Source: JAGWBJ01 sp964291465 (GTDB lineage: Bacteria; Chloroflexota; Dehalococcoidia; Lucifugimonadales; JAGWBF01). From it: a DNA stretch of 18,809 nt. A model generated the notes under the pieces. The model did no database searches. It saw only the letters and a program-made list of their open reading frames with translations, and had not been told where the DNA came from. Made by a program: the position numbers and the translations under genes. Of the stretch, positions 1-6,988 are shown piece after piece; positions within the stretch are counted from its first letter, which is position 1; the number at the start of each line of letters is the position of its first letter. The stretch covers positions 1-18,809 of the forward strand of contig OZ219944.1 in assembly GCA_964291465.2 (NCBI GenBank), given 5' to 3'.

Positions 1-1
1 T

Positions 2-232
2 TTCATCAACGGCTCGATTCGCGACGGGGGAACCATTCCCATACTGCTCCATGGCGAGCACGCCAACGCCGAGGATTTCGTGAATCCGTTGCCGCACGTG
101 CTGATGCTGACGGCCATCGTTGTTACCGTTGCCGTTACTGCCGTCGCCCTCGCCTTCCTGGCACGCATCCACCGCGAGTTCGGGACGGTCGACGAGGCGG
201 AAATCTTGAGCGAGATTGAGGGGCAGCCCTAG
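2..232 (+). CDS. mnhC: Mrp/Mnh antiporter subunit C (NuoK-like), 3' fragment
   Basis: This is the last 76 codons of a gene that begins upstream of the window, in frame to a TAG at 230-232. The fragment has a loop ending in NPLPHVLMLTAIV, a transmembrane helix (LMLTAIVVTVAVTAVALAFL), then a short charged tail. The DPLPQALVLTAIVI-type stretch before the last helix is characteristic of MrpC/MnhC, the NuoK homologue of Mrp-type Na+(K+)/H+ antiporters. Its position directly before a NuoN/MrpD-like gene matches the usual Mrp order C-D. It should sit in the membrane as a small three-helix subunit. The N-terminal two thirds are not visible, so intactness cannot be judged. Confidence 0.85.
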   Translation, partial: FINGSIRDGGTIPILLHGEHANAEDFVNPLPHVLMLTAIVVTVAVTAVALAFLARIHREFGTVDEAEILSEIEGQP

Positions 233-235
233 CAC

Positions 236-1756
236 TTGGCATCCCAACTACCCGCCCTGATTCCCTTGCCACTGTTGGTGCTGTCCATAGTCGTGCCTGT
301 GCTCGGCATGTGGCGGCAAGGGATCGCCTTCTGGCTGGCTGTGGCGACCATTGCGTTCAGCACCGCGATGTCGGGATGGGCGCTTGCCCATGTCATCGCC
401 CACGGCCCGATGTCCTACGCGTTCGGGGGTTGGGAGCCGCCCATCGGCATCGAGTACGTCGTCGACCACGTGGCGGCGTTCGTTTCGCTCATCGTCATGG
501 TAGTGGCACTCGCAGTGGTTGTTGCGACGCGGCGAATGGCCGAGCAGGAGATGGAGGGGAGGCAGGGGCTGTACTACTCACTGGTGCTCCTGCTTCTCGC
601 CGGCCTGACGGGAATAGTTGTCACGGCCGACCTGTTCAACCTGTTCGTGTTCCTCGAAATCTCGTCGCTGGCAGGATATGCACTCGTGTTCCACGGTGGC
701 CGCAAGGGGATGCTTGCCGGATATCGCTACCTCATCCTGGGAACACTTGGCGGCGCGTTCTACTTGCTGGGGGTGGCGTTCCTCTACTTTGAGACGGGTA
801 CGCTGAACATGGCGCACACGCTGTCGATACTCTCGGCCTCTGAGGCGACAGCGCCGGCAAGCGCGGGGGCCGTGTTCATCTTCATCGGACTAGGCCTAAA
901 GATGGCACTGGTGCCGTTGCACCTGTGGCTGCCGGACGCTTACACGTTTTCGCCATCGTCGGTGAACACTCTGATGGCGCCCATCATGACCAAGGTCGCG
1001 GCGTACGCGATGCTGCGAATGTTCCTGAGCGTCTTCCCCGACGGCTATCTGATTGACGAGGTTCCCATCGGGCAAGCGCTCGTCGTGCTTGGGGCGATTG
1101 GCGTAGTTTTTGGGGCAGCGGCGGCGTTCAGGCAGCAGGACATACGGCGGCTGCTCGCCTATTCGTCCATCAGCCAGCTGGGTTTCATCGCCATCGGCAT
1201 CGGACTGGCGACACCTCTGGGGTTTGTGGCAGCGCTGCTGCACATCATGAACCACGCACTGATGAAGGGAACGTTGTTCCTCGCCGTCATGGCCGTGCGC
1301 TTGCAGACAGGCGTGTCGGAGGTGCCCGCACTGGCGGGGCTTGGCCGCCGCCTGCCTGTGACTGCCGCCGCCTTCACGGTCGGGGCAATCGCGATGGTGG
1401 GCGTACCGCCGACGGCCGGATTCTTCAGCAAGTGGTATCTGTCCATCGCTGCGGTGGAACAAGACCTTTGGGTGATTCTGGCCGTCGTGCTTATCAGCAG
1501 CCTGCTATCTGCCGCGTATCTGTTCCGGGTGCTGGAACGCGCATACCTTGCGCATCCTCCGACCGCCGCGGACGGCCCGCCCGACGAGCCAGAGGGGGAA
1601 GCGCGGGGGACCAGGCTGCCACTGTTCGGAGCGACCTGGGAGCCCAGGGTTGATGTCTTGCTGCCTCTTATCTTGCTGGCAGTAGCGACCATCGTGCTCG
1701 GGGTCCTCAACGTGGCGGTGGTGAGGCACGTACTGGAGCCGGGGACGGGGACGTAA
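236..1756 (+). CDS. mnhD: Mrp/Mnh antiporter subunit D-like protein (NuoN/NuoM family)
   Basis: A 506-residue polytopic membrane protein of the proton-conducting NuoL/M/N-MrpA/D family. It carries the family's charged membrane residues: Glu141 in NLFVFLEISSLAGYAL, Lys222 and His229 in GLKMALVPLHLWLPDAY, and Lys253 in IMTKVAAYAMLR. All elements of the expected ion path are therefore present, and the length is typical of MrpD (about 490-510). The TTG start at 236 lies 3 nt after the mrpC stop, with GAGGGG upstream; the next possible ATG (Met25) would remove the first helix. The stop overlaps the next gene's ATG by one base (TAATG), implying translational coupling. It acts in the cytoplasmic membrane as a channel-forming subunit of a cation/proton antiporter. 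Which cation is moved cannot be read from the sequence. Confidence 0.9.
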   Translation: MASQLPALIPLPLLVLSIVVPVLGMWRQGIAFWLAVATIAFSTAMSGWALAHVIAHGPMSYAFGGWEPPIGIEYVVDHVAAFVSLIVMVVALAVVVATRRMAEQEMEGRQGLYYSLVLLLLAGLTGIVVTADLFNLFVFLEISSLAGYALVFHGGRKGMLAGYRYLILGTLGGAFYLLGVAFLYFETGTLNMAHTLSILSASEATAPASAGAVFIFIGLGLKMALVPLHLWLPDAYTFSPSSVNTLMAPIMTKVAAYAMLRMFLSVFPDGYLIDEVPIGQALVVLGAIGVVFGAAAAFRQQDIRRLLAYSSISQLGFIAIGIGLATPLGFVAALLHIMNHALMKGTLFLAVMAVRLQTGVSEVPALAGLGRRLPVTAAAFTVGAIAMVGVPPTAGFFSKWYLSIAAVEQDLWVILAVVLISSLLSAAYLFRVLERAYLAHPPTAADGPPDEPEGEARGTRLPLFGATWEPRVDVLLPLILLAVATIVLGVLNVAVVRHVLEPGTGT

Positions 1757-3249
1757 TGATCGAGTCCTCGCCGCTGCCCGCAGCTGCAATCGCCGTCCCC
1801 TTGGTCGGCGCCGCGCTGGTCGCCGCGCTGGGAAGCAAGCCCGGCGTACGCGATGGCGTGTACATTGTGCTGGCGTTGGCCACGTTGGGGCTGGTCGTCG
1901 CGATGCTGCCCGGGACGACGGATGGGCGGGTTGCATCTGCGACGCTTCTCGAACTGTCGCCCGGCATCGACATTGCGCTCCGGGCCGACGCAGCGGGCAT
2001 GCTGTTCGCAACCCTGGCCTCGTTTCTGTGGGTGCCCACCGCCGTGTATTCCATCGGGTACATGCGCGGGCTGGAGGAGCAGAAGCAGACTCGCTTTTTC
2101 ACCGCGTTCGCTCTCAGCGTCGGCGCAACGCTGGGAGTTGCGCTGGCAGCCAACCTGCTGACGTTCGTGCTCTTCTACGAATTGCTGACGCTGTTCACCT
2201 ACCCCCTTGTGATACATCGCGAGTCCGACGAGGCGGTTCGCGCAGGCCGGAAGTACCTGCTGTACACGCTGGGCGGAGGGCTGGCGCTCATCGGGGGAAC
2301 CGCGTGGCTCGCGCTGCTGGGGATAGACACGACCTTCTCCGAAGACGGCGTGCTGGGGCCACTTGCGGGCCACGACGGCACGGTTTGGGCATTGTTCGTG
2401 CTGCTAGTCGTGGGCGTCATCGTGAAGGCGGCGGTGATGCCGCTTCACTCGTGGCTGCCTGCTGCGATGGTGGCGCCAACGCCGGTTAGCGCTTTGCTCC
2501 ACGCCGTAGCGGTGGTGAAAGCAGGGGTCTTCGGCGTCGTGCGTGTGCTCATCTTCGTCTTTGGCGTCGACCTGCTGCGCGACACGGGCGCGTGGCAGGT
2601 GCTGGCGGTCGGCGCGGCGGCAACCGTCATCCTGGCCTCTTTGCTGGCGCTGCGTCACGACAATCTCAAGCGGAGACTCGCCTACTCGACCGTGAGCCAT
2701 CTGTCCTACATCGTGCTTGGAGTGTCGTTGCTGGGGCCGCTTGCGTTGACGGGGGCGCTGCTGCACCTCGTCGGGCACGGCGTCACCAAGATAACGCTGT
2801 TCTTCTGCGCCGGAGCAATCCACGTCCGGACCCACCGCGAGAACGTGAGCGAGCTGGACGGCATCGGCAAGCAGATGCCGGTGACCATGGGCGCGTTTGC
2901 GCTGGCTTCGCTGAGCATGGCGGGGATACCGCCGTTCGTGCTGTTTGCAAGCAAGTGGTACCTGGGCGCCGGAGCAGTCGATGCATCAGCCACAGGGTTC
3001 CTGTTCGTTTACATAGTCAGTGGGGTCCTGAGCGCAGGGTATTTCTTCTCAATCGTGGTGCGCGCCTTCTGGGGGACATCGCCGTGCTTCATGTGGTCGG
3101 GATGGCCCGGCGAAGCATCACCCAAGATGGTCGTGCCGCTCGTGGTAACGGCACTGCTTGCGCTGGTTTGGGGTATCGTGCCGGACCTGCCCTTCAGTTT
3201 CCTTGCGCTGGCCTCCCAGGTGGCCAACGGGGCAGGAGGGGGTGCCTGA
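1756..3249 (+). CDS. Second Mrp antiporter-like subunit (NuoL/M-MrpA/D family)
   Basis: A 497-residue membrane protein with the full antiporter signature: Glu142 in TFVLFYELLTLFTYPLV, Lys224 and His231 in VKAAVMPLHSWLPAAM, PTPVSALLHA at 241-250 and Lys255. The PTPVSALLHA segment is closer to NuoL/NuoM/MrpA than the first antiporter-like subunit is, so this protein may take the MrpA-like place in the complex. The start ATG at 1756 shares its A with the TAA stop of the previous gene; the stop TGA at 3247-3249 overlaps the next ATG in the same way. Membrane-embedded and co-translated with its neighbours. No MrpA-type C-terminal extension is present. Confidence 0.88.
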   Translation: MIESSPLPAAAIAVPLVGAALVAALGSKPGVRDGVYIVLALATLGLVVAMLPGTTDGRVASATLLELSPGIDIALRADAAGMLFATLASFLWVPTAVYSIGYMRGLEEQKQTRFFTAFALSVGATLGVALAANLLTFVLFYELLTLFTYPLVIHRESDEAVRAGRKYLLYTLGGGLALIGGTAWLALLGIDTTFSEDGVLGPLAGHDGTVWALFVLLVVGVIVKAAVMPLHSWLPAAMVAPTPVSALLHAVAVVKAGVFGVVRVLIFVFGVDLLRDTGAWQVLAVGAAATVILASLLALRHDNLKRRLAYSTVSHLSYIVLGVSLLGPLALTGALLHLVGHGVTKITLFFCAGAIHVRTHRENVSELDGIGKQMPVTMGAFALASLSMAGIPPFVLFASKWYLGAGAVDASATGFLFVYIVSGVLSAGYFFSIVVRAFWGTSPCFMWSGWPGEASPKMVVPLVVTALLALVWGIVPDLPFSFLALASQVANGAGGGA

Positions 3250-3494
3250 TGCGGCTCACGCGCTACCTTGCGGCCGCACTAGCGTTGGCTATCATTGCGA
3301 CACTCGCAGCCGATGCGGGCCTCACCCTGACGGACAAGGTCAAGGCGCACTTCCCCTACTCGGACATTATCGGCTTCTACGTAGTCTTCGGGCTGGTCTC
3401 GACATTCGCCATCGTGTACGGCTCCAAGTGGCTGGGGGCCCTGCTGGAGCGTCCCGACGATGACGACGACGGCAAGGAGCACACGGATGAGTAG
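3249..3494 (+). CDS. Small two-helix membrane protein of the antiporter operon
   Basis: An 81-residue ORF locked between two antiporter subunits. Its ATG overlaps the preceding TGA by one base (TGATG) and its own TAG overlaps the next start by 8 nt. Two hydrophobic segments are visible, about residues 5-24 (YLAAALALAIIATLAADAG) and 40-57 (IIGFYVVFGLVSTFAIVYGS). A strongly acidic tail, DDDDDGKEHTDE, follows. I do not recognise a named family. The embedded position argues for an accessory or assembly subunit of the same complex, and the acidic tail could face the cytoplasm near the cation entry; both statements are inference. It does not resemble MrpE, MrpF or MrpG closely enough to assign. Confidence 0.75.
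   Translation: MRLTRYLAAALALAIIATLAADAGLTLTDKVKAHFPYSDIIGFYVVFGLVSTFAIVYGSKWLGALLERPDDDDDGKEHTDE
3474..3479 (+). promoter_or_regulatory. Shine-Dalgarno AAGGAG deciding the start at 3487
   Basis: AAGGAG sits 7 nt before ATG 3487, inside the end of the small membrane-protein gene. An in-frame ATG at 3460 lacks a comparable site and would add the polar residues MTTTARSTR ahead of the first helix, so 3487 is the better start. Confidence 0.7.
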
Positions 3495-5220
3495 CTTCTT
3501 GCCCGCCTTCATCCTCGTGCTCGGCGGCTTGGCTGTCCTTGTCCTGCCTGCCCGCATACGCCCGGCGCTCATGGTAGGGGCCTTCGGGCTCGCCTTGCTT
3601 CAGATCGTTGTCTTCCTGGATCTGGATACGACGTGGGAAGCCCGGTGGCTGGGCTTCGACCTCATGCCGTTGCGCGTGGATGCGTTGAGCCTGGCGTTCG
3701 GCAGCGTCTTCGCCATCATCGGCGTGCTCGGCAGCATTCACGGGCTGCACATACGCGACCGGGGTCAGCGGGCTGCCGCGTTGTTCTGTGGAAGTGGAGC
3801 GCTGGGCGTAGTATTCGCCGGCGACCTCCTTACGCTGGTAGTCTTCTGGGAAGTCATGGCCCTCGGGTCCGCCTTCCTCATCAGCAGGGGCGGACGTCCA
3901 GCATCCATGGCCGCGGCCATGCGCTACCTGTTCGTCCACATCGTGGGCGGGGCGATCCTTATTGCGGGAGTGCTGTGGCACTTTGCCGACACGAGTTCCC
4001 TGCTATTCGGAGGATTCGACGGCGGAGCTGCGGCGTGGCTGATCCTCATCGCCTTTGCGGTGAACGCGGCGATCCCGCCCGTCCATGCATGGCTGGCGGA
4101 CGCCTATCCTGAGGCGAGCGCGTCGGGCGCGGTCTTCCTAAGCGCCTTCACGACCAAGACGGCGGTCTACGTGTTGCTGCGGGGCTTCGCCGGATGGGAC
4201 ATCCTCATCATCTTTGGCACGGTGATGGCGCTATATGGTGTCATCTACGCGGTACTCGAAAACGATATCCGGCGTTTGCTTGCGTACCACATCATTAGCC
4301 AGGTCGGCTTCATGGTAGCCGCCGCTGGGATTGGGACCCAGCAGGCGATCGAGGGTGCGACGGCCCACGCCTTCGCCCACGTGCTCTACAAGGGCCTGAT
4401 GATTATGGCGACTGGCGCAGTCCTGACGGCTGCGGGCACGTCGAAGATGACGGAGCTGGGCGGCCTTGCGCCCCGAATGAAGATGGTGTTCACGCTGTAC
4501 ATGGTAGGGGCGTTCTCCATCTCGGCGGTACCTCTCTTTGCGGGCTTCGTCAGCAAGTCGCTGGTGACGGAGGCCGCCCACCATAATGGCAACGACATGG
4601 CGGCCTTCCTGTTGTACGTAGCGTCCGTCGGCACCTTCTTGCACACAGGGCTGAAACTGCCCTATTTCACGTGGTTCGGCTCCAAGCGCGCAACGCCCGT
4701 CGCGCTCATCTCCAAGGTGCCTACAGGGATGTACGCCGGCATGGCCGGAGCGGCGGCGCTGTGCATTGCCATCGGGCTCTTCCCGCAGACCTTCTACGAC
4801 TTCATGAACTTCACGGGACACTACAACCCCTACAACCTGAACGATGTCATCCACACGGTGGAACTGCTGGTCTTCACAGGCTTGGGCTTCTGGCTCATGC
4901 TCGCCGCGCTAAAACCAAAGCCGACGGTATCCCTTGACGCCGACTGGCCCTACCGTCACGCAGCTGAACCGGTGCGAGCGTTGGTGCAGGAACCGCTGGA
5001 ACGCGTCTTCTCCACTGCCGACCGGGCAAAGGATGCGGTCGTGGCTTGGACGGCGCTGGTGGCGTCGTCGCCGGAGACGGCCTTGCATCGGCTGCCGTTG
5101 GTTGACGGAGTCCGAAGGGCGGCGCTAGTCTCGCTGGGCAGGCCGCCGCTGGCCGCCGCAATTGGTGCGCTGTTGCTCACTTTTGGTGTGCTCATCGTGG
5201 TCGGCGTGCTGCGTACGTAG
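3487..5220 (+). CDS. Third antiporter-like subunit (NuoL/MrpD family, divergent ion-path residues)
   Basis: A 577-residue polytopic membrane protein. The family Glu is kept (Glu122 in LLTLVVFWEVMALGSAF), as are His200 (IPPVHAWLADAYPEA) and Lys224 (FTTKTAVYVLLRGF). The lysine that the two upstream paralogues have seven residues before that His (Lys222 and Lys224 there) is Asn193 here (FAVNAAIPPVH). The region up to about residue 440 is the antiporter core; residues from about 440 add a further helix, a polar linker (residues 477-535) and a final helix, making it longer than MrpD. It overlaps the upstream small ORF by 8 nt and is the last gene of the operon. No T-rich terminator is evident after the TAG at 5218-5220. 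The Asn replacement may be a subfamily trait rather than damage, since the surrounding motif is well preserved. Confidence 0.87.
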   Translation: MSSFLPAFILVLGGLAVLVLPARIRPALMVGAFGLALLQIVVFLDLDTTWEARWLGFDLMPLRVDALSLAFGSVFAIIGVLGSIHGLHIRDRGQRAAALFCGSGALGVVFAGDLLTLVVFWEVMALGSAFLISRGGRPASMAAAMRYLFVHIVGGAILIAGVLWHFADTSSLLFGGFDGGAAAWLILIAFAVNAAIPPVHAWLADAYPEASASGAVFLSAFTTKTAVYVLLRGFAGWDILIIFGTVMALYGVIYAVLENDIRRLLAYHIISQVGFMVAAAGIGTQQAIEGATAHAFAHVLYKGLMIMATGAVLTAAGTSKMTELGGLAPRMKMVFTLYMVGAFSISAVPLFAGFVSKSLVTEAAHHNGNDMAAFLLYVASVGTFLHTGLKLPYFTWFGSKRATPVALISKVPTGMYAGMAGAAALCIAIGLFPQTFYDFMNFTGHYNPYNLNDVIHTVELLVFTGLGFWLMLAALKPKPTVSLDADWPYRHAAEPVRALVQEPLERVFSTADRAKDAVVAWTALVASSPETALHRLPLVDGVRRAALVSLGRPPLAAAIGALLLTFGVLIVVGVLRT

Positions 5221-5263
5221 CCGCCATGTAAAATGAGAGGGCCCCGGGGACCGAGCGAGGTAA

Positions 5264-5482
5264 GCCGACACCCATCGGACAATCGGACTGGCTTTCCGGG
5301 GCAAGACTACCCTGTTCAACAACCTTACCCGAGGCTACGCGCAAGTGGCCGCCATTAGTTCTAACGGACAGCAGCCCAATCTCGGCGTCGTCAATGGCTT
5401 CGATGTGCCGGACGCGAAATCCCCGGATTTGGCTGAGAGGCCTCGTTTGCTATTGGGGTATGGTGTGCCCATGGCTAGATAG
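5264..5482 (+). pseudogene. ychF: Decayed N-terminal fragment of a YchF-family GTPase
   Basis: An open stretch without a start codon, with a TAA just upstream at 5261-5263, reads IGLAFRGKTTLFNNLTRGYA from 5282 and then GQQPNLGVVNGFDVPDAKSP. This closely follows the N-terminus of YchF/Ola1-like GTPases (DUF933 family), in which GLPxSGKTTLFNALTRG (the P-loop) is followed by a variable loop and EPNIGVVKVPDPRLD. The P-loop pattern GxxxxGKT is retained, but the protein ends at a TAG (5480-5482) after about 60 similar or drifting residues. The rest of the roughly 350-residue protein is absent. An apparent 3-residue insertion (NGF) interrupts the GVV-VPD stretch. I interpret it as a relic left by deletion or recombination next to the tRNA gene. 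Assignment rests on recognised motifs only. Confidence 0.6.
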
Positions 5483-5542
5483 GCCGTACACCGAAAGCAA
5501 ACGAAACCCTGGGAGTCAATCCGGGCTATTCCGTAGCTGTTG

Positions 5543-5618
5543 TGGCGTCCCAGGCAGGATTCGAACCCGCGACCCGCTGCTTAGAAGGCAGCCGCTCTGT
5601 CCGCTGAGCTACTGGGAC
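5543..5618 (-). tRNA. tRNA-Arg (anticodon UCU), CCA encoded
   Basis: The minus strand folds into a complete cloverleaf. The acceptor stem GTCCCAG pairs with CTGGGAC, the D stem is GCTC/GAGC with GG in its loop, and the anticodon stem is GCTGC/GCAGC around loop CTTCTAA (anticodon TCT, reading AGA). The T stem is GCGGG/CCTGC with one G-U pair and loop TTCGAAT. Discriminator G at 5546 is followed by an encoded CCA (5545-5543). It decodes AGA and probably AGG, rare codons in a GC-rich genome. It stands alone, transcribed from its own promoter at 5655-5684. Confidence 0.96.
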
Positions 5619-5654
5619 GTCCGTAGCACTGGGGGGATCCGGTTTCTCCCATCA

Positions 5655-5684
5655 ATGATATTGAGGGGAAGGCAGGCGTGTCAA
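5655..5684 (-). promoter_or_regulatory. Sigma-70-type promoter of tRNA-Arg
   Basis: On the minus strand a perfect TTGACA (plus positions 5679-5684) is followed after 18 nt by TATCAT (5655-5660). Transcription would begin near 5648, giving a leader of about 30 nt before the mature tRNA 5' end at 5618. Confidence 0.65.
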
Positions 5685-5757
5685 CGCCGCCGTGGCGGCG
5701 GGTCCCCATTGATTCTTCGGTCGTCGAGATGTACCGTGGTTGGCGGAGGCCCCGCCC

Positions 5758-5853
5758 GTGCAGCCACGTCACCTGTTCCTGACTACAGCGGTCCTGGGAG
5801 CCCTGATGTTCCTGGTGGCCCTTATAACCTGCCGTGTTTCCGCTCCCTTCTAG
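5758..5853 (+). CDS. Possible 31-residue single-helix membrane peptide
   Basis: A GTG-started ORF with a good Shine-Dalgarno (GGAGG at 5745-5749, 8 nt before the GTG). It encodes a short basic N-terminus (MQPRH), one strong hydrophobic segment (LFLTTAVLGALMFLVALIT) and a short polar end containing a Cys. This is the shape of a small bacterial membrane protein, or of a chance GC-rich hydrophobic reading frame. No clear promoter was found and there is no family I recognise. It lies convergent to the wecB-like gene that ends at 5876. The rest of the 5619-5875 interval holds the tRNA promoter and nothing else I can name. Confidence 0.25.
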   Translation: MQPRHLFLTTAVLGALMFLVALITCRVSAPF

Positions 5854-5875
5854 GACCCTTAGCCTAACCGCCGCC

Positions 5876-6976
5876 CTATCTGTTCCCCGCGGATAGCGAC
5901 CCGAGCCGGTCTTCGATCACGTCGACGATGCGCTCTCCAGCCCGCCCGTCCCATAGGGGCGGGCGGGCTCCCCGGGACCATCTCCCGGCAAGCACCTCCT
6001 CCACGCCTCGGAGGACCTCGCCGGGGTCATTTCCCACCAGGCGGTTGGTGCCCCTGGCCACCGTAACCGGCCGTTCCGTGTTGTGCCGCAGGGTAAGGCA
6101 TGGGATGCCCAGCACCGTGGTCTCCTCCTGGATGCCTCCGGAGTCGGTGAGCACGCAGCCGGCCCCCGCCATCAGCCCCAGGAACTCGACGTACGGCAGG
6201 GGGCCGCAGAGGGTCACCCGCCCGCCTGGACCGGTTCCAAGCTCGTCGAGCCGTGCCCTGGTGCGGGGGTGTACGGGGAACAGCACGGGGAGGTGGTCCG
6301 ACACCCGCGCCATGCATGTCATGACCGCCGCCAGGGTCCCCGGGTCGTCCACGTTCGACGGCCTGTGCAGGGTGAGAAGGGCGTATGAGCCCCGTTCCAG
6401 GCCGAACCGGCGCCAGGGCTGCCGGTTCTCGGCCTCCCGGATATGGCTGAGGAGCGTGTCCACCATGCAGTTGCCCACGAAGTGGACCCTGTCCTCGGGG
6501 AGTCCTTCGCGGCGCAGGTTCTCGTTCCCGCTCTCCTCGGTGGTGAACAGCAGCTCCGACAGGTGGTCCGTGAGCCGCCTGTTGACCTCCTCGGGCATGG
6601 TCCGGTCGAAGGAGCGAAGGCCCGCCTCCACGTGGGCCACGGGGATGTTCTCCTTGGCCGCCGCCAGGGCCGCGGCCAGGCTGGAGTTGACGTCGCCTGC
6701 CACGACCACCAGGTCGGGCGTGCGTGCCTTGCACACGTCTTCGAACGCCATCATGATGCGGGCGGTCTGGCGGGAGTGGGTATCAGAGCCGACGTCCAGG
6801 TGCACGTCGGGCTCGGGGAGCCCCAGCTCCTGGATGAAGACGCCGGACAGGCTTGCGTCGTAGTGCTGCCCGGTGTGCACCAGCAGGTGCGGGATGTCCC
6901 GGGACCGGAGCTGGGCGACCACCGGCGCCATCTTCATGAAGTTGGGCCGGGCGCCCACCACGCAGCACACCAGCAT
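5876..6976 (-). CDS. wecB: Non-hydrolysing UDP-N-acetylglucosamine 2-epimerase
   Basis: A 366-residue cytosolic enzyme interconverting UDP-GlcNAc and UDP-ManNAc. It has the GT-B-like two-domain layout and the family motifs: GARPNFMKMAPV (8-19), HTGQHYD (34-40), GDVNS with Asp95, HVEAGLRS with Glu117, PEEVNRRLTDHLS (128-140), LTLHRPSN with His204, and TDSGGIQEETTVLGIPCLTL (277-296) followed by R-N-T-E-R-P. These match the catalytic Asp, Glu and His positions known for WecB. Length is normal for the family (about 360-380). It is the last gene of a four-gene minus-strand operon, 12 nt behind the SDR gene. The product UDP-ManNAc, with the dehydrogenase encoded first in the operon, would yield UDP-ManNAcA for a surface polysaccharide. 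Confidence 0.93.
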   Translation of the reverse strand: MLVCCVVGARPNFMKMAPVVAQLRSRDIPHLLVHTGQHYDASLSGVFIQELGLPEPDVHLDVGSDTHSRQTARIMMAFEDVCKARTPDLVVVAGDVNSSLAAALAAAKENIPVAHVEAGLRSFDRTMPEEVNRRLTDHLSELLFTTEESGNENLRREGLPEDRVHFVGNCMVDTLLSHIREAENRQPWRRFGLERGSYALLTLHRPSNVDDPGTLAAVMTCMARVSDHLPVLFPVHPRTRARLDELGTGPGGRVTLCGPLPYVEFLGLMAGAGCVLTDSGGIQEETTVLGIPCLTLRHNTERPVTVARGTNRLVGNDPGEVLRGVEEVLAGRWSRGARPPLWDGRAGERIVDVIEDRLGSLSAGNR

Positions 6977-6988
6977 CAGGGAAGCCCC

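Noticed and set aside
5237..5252. GC-rich CCCCGGGG palindrome after the antiporter operon as a terminator
   Set aside because: No loop and no U-tract follow it; termination may occur elsewhere or depend on Rho.
5394..5867. 157-codon plus-strand ORF across the tRNA region
   Set aside because: Its middle (VPGRIRTRDPLLRRQPL) is the well-known spurious translation of the antisense of a tRNA gene; the rest has no domain features.
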